A stretch of 64,000 nucleotides of DNA from Gongronella butleri (Eukaryota > Mucoromycota > Mucoromycetes > Mucorales > Cunninghamellaceae), in contig JAIWZP010000009.1 in NCBI GenBank assembly GCA_025201375.1, positions 372,001 to 436,000 on the forward strand, written 5' to 3'. A program made the translations under genes and the position numbers. The notes beneath the pieces were generated by a model. It searched no databases, had not been told where the DNA came from, and saw only the letters and a list, made by a program, of their open reading frames with translations. The stretch's first letter is position 1. Each line of letters starts with the position of its first letter. This document shows, in pieces, positions 56,700 through 64,000 of this stretch.

Positions 56700-59600
56700 T
56701 CATGAGTTGCTATTGGTGTTGTTAGAGACAAAGATGGGTGTGATGCGGCGCTTTTTGTTGGGATCGGAGGCGGGTGCGGCCATGGAAGTGTTGGACGAGC
56801 CATTGGATGATGCCGATGACGCGGAGAAGTGGTCTTGCAGGAAGGTCGGCTGCACACGCTTCTTGCTGCCGGTCGCGCCGGGGCTGCTGCTCGCACTGCC
56901 TGGCGCTGGCAGCGGCCGCGACAATGGCAATGGCAATGGCGTGGCATTGTCTTTTTCTAAATCGTCTATTTCATCGTCCAATTCCTCGTCATCCTCGAGA
57001 TCATCTTCGTCGTCGTCTTCATCGTCGTCTTCGTCATCATCCTCATCTTCCTCGTCGTCCTCCAGGTCAATGTCCTCTTCGTCATCATCATCGTCAATAA
57101 CAATGGGATTTTGGCGTGTGGCGGATGGGGAATGGGTTTGGGAAGCAGACGTTGTGGCTGCCACTGCGGCGGCACGCGCGTGGTACGTGTTGCTATCGGA
57201 GATGAGGGTCGGCGCGATGCGTTTCTTGGCTGGAGGATTGGATGTGCCATTTAAGGAGCCATTGGCGGACCCATTAGAGATGGCATTGGAGGAGGAGCCA
57301 TTACTGCTGTTATTTTGCTTTTGCTGTGCAAGCATTTCGGGCAGTGTCATGACGGGCTTGGCGGCGGGTAAAAACGAGGACAATGGTTCCTGATGCAAGC
57401 CAGTGGGTGGATTCGCGCCTTGAGGCGTGGATTGGAACACGCCCACGGGCGCGCTCGGGGCCGTACTTGTCGCAAATGGCTTGAATTTTGTCTGCATGGA
57501 CGCCATGGACGCCGGAGGTGACATTTGTGGTGGTGTTTGTGTGGTGCGCAGCGGTGGTGGCAATGGATACGACGACATCATGTCAAAAGTAGACATTGGC
57601 GCATAATACGGCTGCTGTGTAGCTGCAGGAGGCGGTGGCTGAGGATAGTCATGGTGTTGATGATTTGATGGCAATTGTGTCTGCTGCTGGGGTTGAGAGG
57701 GCGATTGTTGTGGCTGGAACGACAGCTGCGGCTGCTGAAGATGAGAAGAAGAAGATGGAGGAGGAGGCGCCGGCTTCTTTTTCGGTTGCTGCTGGGCACG
57801 CTCGACCTCGTCTTCCTCCATTTCCATGGGCACATCCGGCTTTTCTTGTAAAACCACGCCCAATTCGTCCTTGTCAAACACAGCCGCCGAGCAGTAGCCG
57901 TCGGCAGATGCAAATGTCAACACGGTGCCGTCGCTCGACCTTGCAAAATAAATAAATAAATTCATCAGAAAAAGCAAAAAAGAAAAAAAAAACGCAAAAT
58001 TTACCAGGAGAGATCGGTGATGGGGGCATAGTGGAAGCCTGAGAGTGCGCAGAGTGGTGCTGCTTGTTGGGTATCATAGATGTAGACGGCGTCTTGCGTG
58101 GCAATGGCGTAGACCATGCGGTACGGCAAATCAAAGATGGGCTGGACATCTGGGTGCGTGGCAAAGTAGCGTGGATTCCAGCGCACGGCGATGGATGGCT
58201 TGTTATGCATGCCCATGTACGCGACTGGGTGCTCGTCCAGCGATCCGCGTGCAAATACATACGAGCAGTGCTCAGAATCATCGAAATATTCGTGCGCGTC
58301 CTTGCACAGACCCGCGGGCGTCACCAACAACGCACCATCCGGACTAAATGCCAATCGCCGGAAAAACGACACTAAATTCTCATCGTGGTACATACGCATC
58401 ATCGTGGTCGTCGAAGCGCGTCGCGCGGCCGCAGTAGCAGACGTCGAAGCAGCGGCACCCGCCGACGACATGGGCATTGACACGGGCGATGCCGCCGACG
58501 ACACGGTCGTTGCGGGTGTGGGCGTCGTCACGTGGCCTTCGTCCATGTCCATCATCATTGGCGTGCTGCTGCTCTGGTCGTGCGCAGATGAAGGCGTTGG
58601 CGTGCTCGCCGCCGTCGTCGTGGGACTCGTCATGGACGACACGTCACGCTCGCGCTCAATATGCACATGCTGCCGCAAACACGGTCGAAATTCAAGCTGA
58701 CCATTGCTGCGCGTCACGTACCGGTAAATATTCATTGATCTGACCACAAAAAAAAAAATGAGATTTTGCTCCTCCTTTTTTTTTTTTTTCAGCCAATTCT
58801 CACCTGTCGCTGCTCTGCGTCGCTACATAGGTGCCCAATGGGTCCCAAGTCACGCCTTGCACGTAGTGTGAGTGATCGCGGATGACATGGATCGTCGTTT
58901 CTATGGATGGATCGTAAACATAAAAAATAAACATAAAAAAGATCAGATCGGCGTGGATGGGTCTTGCAACGTGCTTTTTTTACTCTCTTCCACGTTCCAG
59001 ATGCGCGCCGTGTTGTCAATTGACGCGGTGATCATGTATTTGCCGCATGGCGACCACGCCAAATCGTAAATTTCCTGCAAATGGCCACTATGAGAGAGTG
59101 TGAATAGGGGCCGGGAGCAAGTGGAGCATTTTGCTGCGCGCCAATTCAGCCAACTTACTATAGAATGTGGACCGGTCGCCACGTCTCCTTTTCAAATTCG
59201 CTTTGGTCAGCGCCAAACGCGGGCTCGGCATTAGTGGACAGGCGCCAGAGAATGATGCTGGTGTCGTCGCCGGCCGTCGCCAGCGTGTCACCCTGCGGTG
59301 AGAATCGCACCACGTTGACAGGCGACGTGTGCCGCTTGAGCTCAGATAAAAACTCAATTTGCACAGGCAATTGCGCTTGCCCCGCGCTCGCATTAGCCGT
59401 CGTCGTCGTTGTCGCCGTTGCTTTCCTCTCAGGCGACCGCTGCAGGGACCAAATCTATCATGAAACATAAAAAAAAAACAAAGCGTGTCAGTGGGCATCC
59501 CGTCTCCATCGCAACACATAGAAACCTAGATCCCGCGCAAAACACGATTTTGGTTTGCATTTTCTACTTACTCGCACCGAAGTATCGGCACCCGCGGTGG

Positions 59601-59788
59601 CTAGACGCTGGCCATCAGGCGAATAGTCAAGCGAGTACACAGCCGTCGACTCGTGCCAATTGATTTCAATCGTCTATTCGCAAAAGCAAAAGAAAAAAAA
59701 AACACGGCTCTGTCAGCAAAACGACACGAGTTGGGCAATTGTCGCGCGACACACACACACACACACACACACTCACCTTGGCAATCAT
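56700..59788 (-). CDS. CAC2: Chromatin assembly factor 1 p60 subunit (Cac2/CHAF1B), WD40
   Basis: Seven exons: 59777..59788, 59572..59673, 59159..59454, 58984..59087, 58804..58900, 58005..58739, 56700..57939. They join to 861 residues. The 12-nt first exon encodes MIAK and splices to [20 protein letters not shown], the typical Cac2 start. WD40 repeats follow: [108 protein letters not shown] and [20 protein letters not shown]. The C-terminal about 400 residues are Pro/Gln/Ser/Asn-rich with an Asp/Glu run of about 45 residues and KKR-rich motifs, longer than usual for the family. CAF-1 deposits H3-H4 on newly replicated DNA. Intron 1 contains an (AC)n microsatellite (59749-59772). Confidence 0.93.
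59749..59772. repeat. AC dinucleotide microsatellite
   Basis: About 11 AC units in the first intron of the CAF-1 p60 gene. Confidence 0.9.
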
Positions 59789-60199
59789 GAGAGAACGCGA
59801 AAAAGAGCGAAGAAAAGGGAAAGGGGGAAGGGCGTGCTGCGAGAAAAAAAAAAAATGAAAGAAAGGGGAAAAAAGTCAAGGTCGCCAACCGAATTGTTTT
59901 TTTTTTAGGCAGCGCGCCTGAGCGGCAAGCGCGAACGTGACACAAACCTAGTTTGGGGCGTGCCCCGCCCAACCAGAGCGCGACTTGCCGCCACCGCGCT
60001 CAATTGGCCAACATCCAACGCGTCGCTGCCTTGCAAATGAATGTCACGCGCCCCCATCCTTCCTTTTCACTCTACCCAATACAATATCATAGTCCATTGA
60101 TGCCACACACATGGCTAACAAGCATATAGTAAGAATCCCAACCCCCACGTCCCAAGCCAGGGGGGAACACCAGCGGATGCACGTCACTTTTTAAAAGAA

Positions 60200-61020
60200 A
60201 AAGCCATTTCGAAGCAAAATCAAGATTCGATTGTCATCAAACTTTACCATTTGGCTAGTTTTCTACGTCTCTCTTTCAAGAAATAAGTTAAAAACTAGAG
60301 GTTGATTGAGCCGTTTTCGAGACATGCACCGTTTTCAAAAATTGTCACAACAAGTTCAATGATGGTCAAACTCATGGTTCAATTGCCTCCCAACCCATTC
60401 CCTCTGACTATTTTTCCGCGCCTTGTTGTAATAAGACGTTGAAAACCAAAAGTTGCCAGGGTAGATGTGAAGATGAATTCGAATTCTTGATATTTTTACC
60501 AATACAGAATGAAGCATCACTAATCATGGTTGCATCGCCCACCAAAAGTATCACATTAAGTCACGCCGACGCGTCACTTTTTGACAAGATGTTCAAACCA
60601 AAAGTCGACTGCACTGCTGTCCAGATGAATCCAAAATCTCAATATTGCCACAAATTCAGCATGGTCGCTCGAAATATTTTGTGAATCGCCGTTAAAATGG
60701 CACTGATCGGAAGAGACGCACTCGGGTGTCATTTTCTGATTGTTTGTTCGCCCGATGGGCAATTTTTGCACGCTTGCAAAAGTCGATCAAACATTGGATT
60801 AATTTTCAAACTTCATTTTGTCGACAACTGCAAAGACAAACCAAGAGTACCTTAAAAGTGTCGAAAACAGCCATTGAGTTTTTGTCGAATGATATCAGGT
60901 TGATCAGTGTCGCGGTAAAACTGACCGAGAAAACGTCGTTTTTCAACAAAATCTTTAATGGAGATCTGCTCGACAATGGCCTATTCAACCTGTAATTTTA
61001 TTCCAGATTTACTAACGAAC
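60200..61020. repeat. Degenerate dispersed repeat (family F), copy 3
   Basis: Colinear with 26280-27200 over its length (AAGATTCGATTGTCATCAAA, AAATATTTTGTGAATCGCCG, GACGCACTCGGGTGTCATTT, TCGATCAAACATTGGATTAA). It contains repeated AAAACYARAGGTTG submotifs. No gene. Confidence 0.7.
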
Positions 61021-61689
61021 AGCGAGGCAAAACATCTAATGGGATGACTTTTAGAGCGCTGGAGGCGCGCCAAGCGCAAATCAAAAAATGGCCATCTCAG
61101 AGCTCCAGAATCAAAATCGAAAAAATGGGTCTCCAGAACCCCGCCAAACTTGGACACAAGAGGAAGCGCAGGAAGAAACCACGAAACATCCCAAAAAAGA
61201 GTGAGATTGACCTGATGGTTGGCAAGCAATTCGTGATTTTAGAGTAAACTTTGCCGACGAATGGCACGCAAAAGTGCTCCTTGGAGCCGCGCCGACGCGT
61301 CCACTTGCAAGAGAGGCCCTAGATGCATAGATTTGACTTGAATCAGGCGCGTGTAAGTCAAAGTCTGACGCGGGTTTTCACGCGTCCAAGTTGCCCCGCA
61401 AACGAACCGTTCGCATCGATTCTGTCTGGAGCTCGTATTTTGAAGTGATCATCAATGGTCACGTACGCAACGAATCGCGCTCTTTCTAATGAGCCGCGTT
61501 TTGAGGATCTGTGGTCATTCTTTGTCGAGATAACCTTGTGGCGAAAATACGAAGCAAATTGCATTTTACGCGAAAACCAATAAATGTAGCTTTGTGATTT
61601 ATTGCATTTTCATTGGTAAATGGATGCATTTTAACATGTGGTTGAATGTAGCGGTAATCCAAGGACCTGAATTTCATCGGTTTAAAATT
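61021..61689. other. Spacer between family F copies
   Basis: A short plus-strand frame (61044-61247, Lys/Arg-rich) is present but has no start context or homology. No gene called. Confidence 0.35.
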
Positions 61690-62900
61690 CGTGACTGTAC
61701 CCCTTGGAAAATCGGTAGAAAATCGTGCTTTTTTCAATTCGACTTAAGGCACCATCGAGTGCACTCAGCTGCACGAAACTTCGGCATATGGGCATTTTGG
61801 CCTCTCTCATTTCAGAACCAAAGTAAAAACTGGGGGTTGATCTGGCCGTTGACGAGAAAATCGACATTTCCCTATAAATTCACAATTTTGTCTTTGGCAC
61901 GTCAAGTTGCTATTCGACCTTGCTTAAACCTTACAAGTGAGAAAGAGACGCACAAGGGGGTCATTCTGTTCCTGCACGACAACGTCGATGCGCAACATTT
62001 GCACACTTCCAATGCCCAATCAAACATTTCGGCTTCATTTTTATCGGCAATGGATGAGACAAAGGACGGCGTGCTGCTGAGATCGTAGATGCAAAATTCG
62101 AATCTCTGTCGGATGAACCCAGTTTCACCAGCATACGACCAAAACTGTCTCAGAAAATCCATTTTCTAAAATCTGGCTTTATCCGCGCTTTCCTCGAGAA
62201 CGGCTTGATCGACCCCCGATTTTTATTGCGGATTTGCTTCGAAAGAGGGGTCAATGCATCTGATGATATGACTCTTAGGTCACCAGTGTGTAGGTTGCCA
62301 AACGGATTTTACATATCTGGCTTGGCCTGAACCTCTCAAAGCGGAGGACCCTCCAGATGCATTTTGACATTACCCACTTTTTTTTTTCTAAATTTGAAAA
62401 AACAACATTTCGTCATCAAAAACTCATTGCAGCGCAACAAAACTTTTACATGTAGTGGATGTTGCCCGTCTCTTCTCAGAAAAAAAATAAAAAACCAAAG
62501 GTCAACCATGTGGTTTGCAGGGAAGCACGACATTGCTGAAAATTTGGCTGTGGCGCGTTTTTGTAAAAATCATTTCGTGGTAAAATCATGATTCGATCAT
62601 CGTCAAACTTTGCCACTTGGCTATTTTAGCGTCTCTCTTTGAAGGAAAAATTAGAAAACCAGAGGTTGATCATGCCGTTTTCGAGGCATGCACCGCTTTC
62701 ATGAATTATCACAAATTCAATAATGACGACCAACACAAATCATGATTCGATTGCTTCCCATCCTTTGCGCTCGGACAATTTCGCCGCGCCTTGTTCATCA
62801 ACAACTTGCTAGACATTGAAAACCAGAGGTTGACAGGATGGTTGTGCAGATGAACTCGAAATCTCAACATTTTTACAAAAAATGTAAACACCACTCAAAC
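61690..62900. repeat. Degenerate dispersed repeat (family F), copy 4
   Basis: Colinear first with 40540-41270 (GACGCACAAGGGGGTCATTC, GATGCGCAACATTTGCACAC) and then with 26095-26420 (AGCACGACATTGCTGAAAAT, GATTCGATCATCGTCAAACT). Confidence 0.7.
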
Positions 62901-63503
62901 CATGGATATGATAGCAAAGAGAGAGAACAAAGGTGGAAAAATCGAGTCAGAAAAAAAAAGAATGCATCATACGTACAGGGTAAAAAGGGGCTACATGAGA
63001 AAAAGAGAGCGAAGCATTTAAATTCATATCTGTTATGATATGATATGATGCAGGCACTGTATGATAGATACAGCAGCCATCTGAGACTCGTTTCGGTGCA
63101 TTACAAGGTGCTGCATCCCTGCTTGGGCATCATTCGAGTGAGTGACATCTCTATTTTCACGTTTTTTTACCCCCCCCCCGCAAATTCAGGCATTTTGATA
63201 GGAAAAAAGGTAACTTTTTTTTATTGGGAAATGGGAGGAGAGGTGCAAAAAATAGTATGGGGGATGAAAAGAGGGAGGGATGAGCTGGCAGCAGCTAGCA
63301 GGAATGGGGGGGGACATGGGGTAAGAAAAAGTGTGTGGGACATGGGGAAAGGGCAAGTGTACTTCATGGGGGGTTGTGCTGTGTGGGAAAGGTGGGGGGG
63401 GAGAGGAAATGTTTAATTTGGGGAGGGGAAGAGAAAGGGAGGGGGGAGGAGGAGGGTGCAATAAAATAATAATAAAGAAACACGTAGAGAGATCATCTAG
63501 CCT
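62901..63503. other. Intergenic region downstream of the exportin-like gene
   Basis: G-rich low-complexity DNA from about 63210 to 63460 (runs of GGGG and GGAGG). No gene. Confidence 0.4.
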
Positions 63504-64000
63504 CTAGAACTGGTCAATGGGCAAGCCGGCCTCTGCAAAGTACTTTGGCAAGAACTCATTGGCGCGTTCCACGACACCAAGGGCTTGCTTGGCCTAGCGC
63601 GTAAAAAAAAAAAAAAAAAAAAAAAAAAACGGATTAGACTTTTTTTTTTGCTATTTTTTCTTTTAGAGGGCGTGCGAGGCTTACAATGTTGCGTCTTTCG
63701 ACGGGCATGGCCATCAATTGCTGGGCAAGGAAGACCTTAGCGGGCGGGAAGGCGGAAGTCGGGTCGTCGCGCAACGGTGCCGTGGTGCTCAGGCGCGAGA
63801 AGGTGTTTTGGTACATGCTGCTCTCCTCGTCGACCTCCAGACGGTCCAATTCGTCATCGTTGTCATTCTTAAAGTCGGGCGGCAGCTCCAGCTGGCTGAG
63901 CAGTGCGCTGAAAGTGCGCGGCCACACGGATTCCACGTACGACTGCGTCTGGAACAGCAGGTTGCTGGCCGTCAAGAGGCGCACCACACCGTACGAGCAA
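63504..64000 (-). CDS. C-terminal end of a probable exportin-2/CSE1 (importin-alpha re-exporter)
   Basis: Two exons are visible (63685..>64000 and 63504..63593); the 5' part lies beyond the window. The frame reads VVRLLTASNLLFQTQSYVES and VWPRTFSALLSQLELPPDFK, then ESSMYQNTFSRLSTTA, PPAKVFLAQQLMAMPVERRN, and after the splice AKQALGVVERANEFLPKYFA to a stop. The arrangement of a W-x-x-L/F helical repeat, an acidic linker, then a Y-Q-x-x-F-S-x-L element and a KxFLAxxL helix resembles the C-terminal HEAT repeats of Cse1/XPO2, which returns importin-alpha to the cytoplasm. The match is from memory of the family pattern; other karyopherins remain possible. The intron carries a 28-nt A/T run. Confidence 0.55.

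Noticed and set aside
61044..61247. 67-codon basic protein
   Set aside because: Short frame inside repeat-rich DNA without start context or similarity.

Overview
The window reads as nuclear DNA of a fungus, probably an early-diverging (zygomycete-type) lineage, although the sequence does not fix the phylum. The reasons are compact intron-rich genes with GT...AG introns mostly of about 50-170 bp, a SUR7/PalI-type membrane protein, two large Tag1/DUF3712-like membrane proteins, and fungal-type COX15, DPH1, BDP1, RPS28, LSM2, CAF-1 p60 and Sds3/Dep1 genes. Introns and intergenic DNA carry many A or T homopolymers; the longest is about 65 nt. Exon boundaries below were read by eye from splice signals and reading-frame continuity. 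Layout, left half: a partial ankyrin-repeat gene (1-863, minus), a SUR7/PalI-like gene (minus), DPH1 (minus, 7 exons), a tandem cluster of three secreted, cysteine-poor, dibasic-processed paralogues (4721-10511, all minus) with one decayed copy between the first two, COX15 (plus), and then two very large paralogous genes for type II membrane proteins with repeated LEA/DUF3712-like domains (16520-22499 and 30453-35717, both minus). About 8 kb of repeat-rich, gene-poor DNA separates the two large genes. Layout, right half: BDP1 (plus), a repeat island (40-47.3 kb), a PQ-loop protein (minus), a proline-rich unknown (minus), an Sds3/Dep1-like gene (minus) divergent from RPS28 and LSM2 (plus), a CAP-Gly protein (plus), CAF-1 p60/Cac2 (minus), a second repeat island (60-63 kb), and the 3' end of a probable exportin-2/CSE1 gene (minus). 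The repeat islands contain degenerate dispersed repeats shared between 26, 40-42 and 60-63 kb. A short hAT-type non-autonomous element with a clear 8-bp target duplication sits in one copy, and a second short inverted-repeat element lies nearby. The most unusual object is a 3.8-kb two-gene mobile element at 42733-46509. Two identical 246-bp direct repeats, each with imperfect inverted 12-bp ends, bracket two divergent genes. One is a Harbinger-like DDE transposase with a C-terminal chromodomain. The other is an unrelated 522-codon protein whose motif order resembles replication-initiator (Rep_trans-like) proteins. The flanks suggest a 3-bp ATA target duplication and insertion into a known dispersed repeat. 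No tRNA, rRNA or CRISPR locus was recognised.
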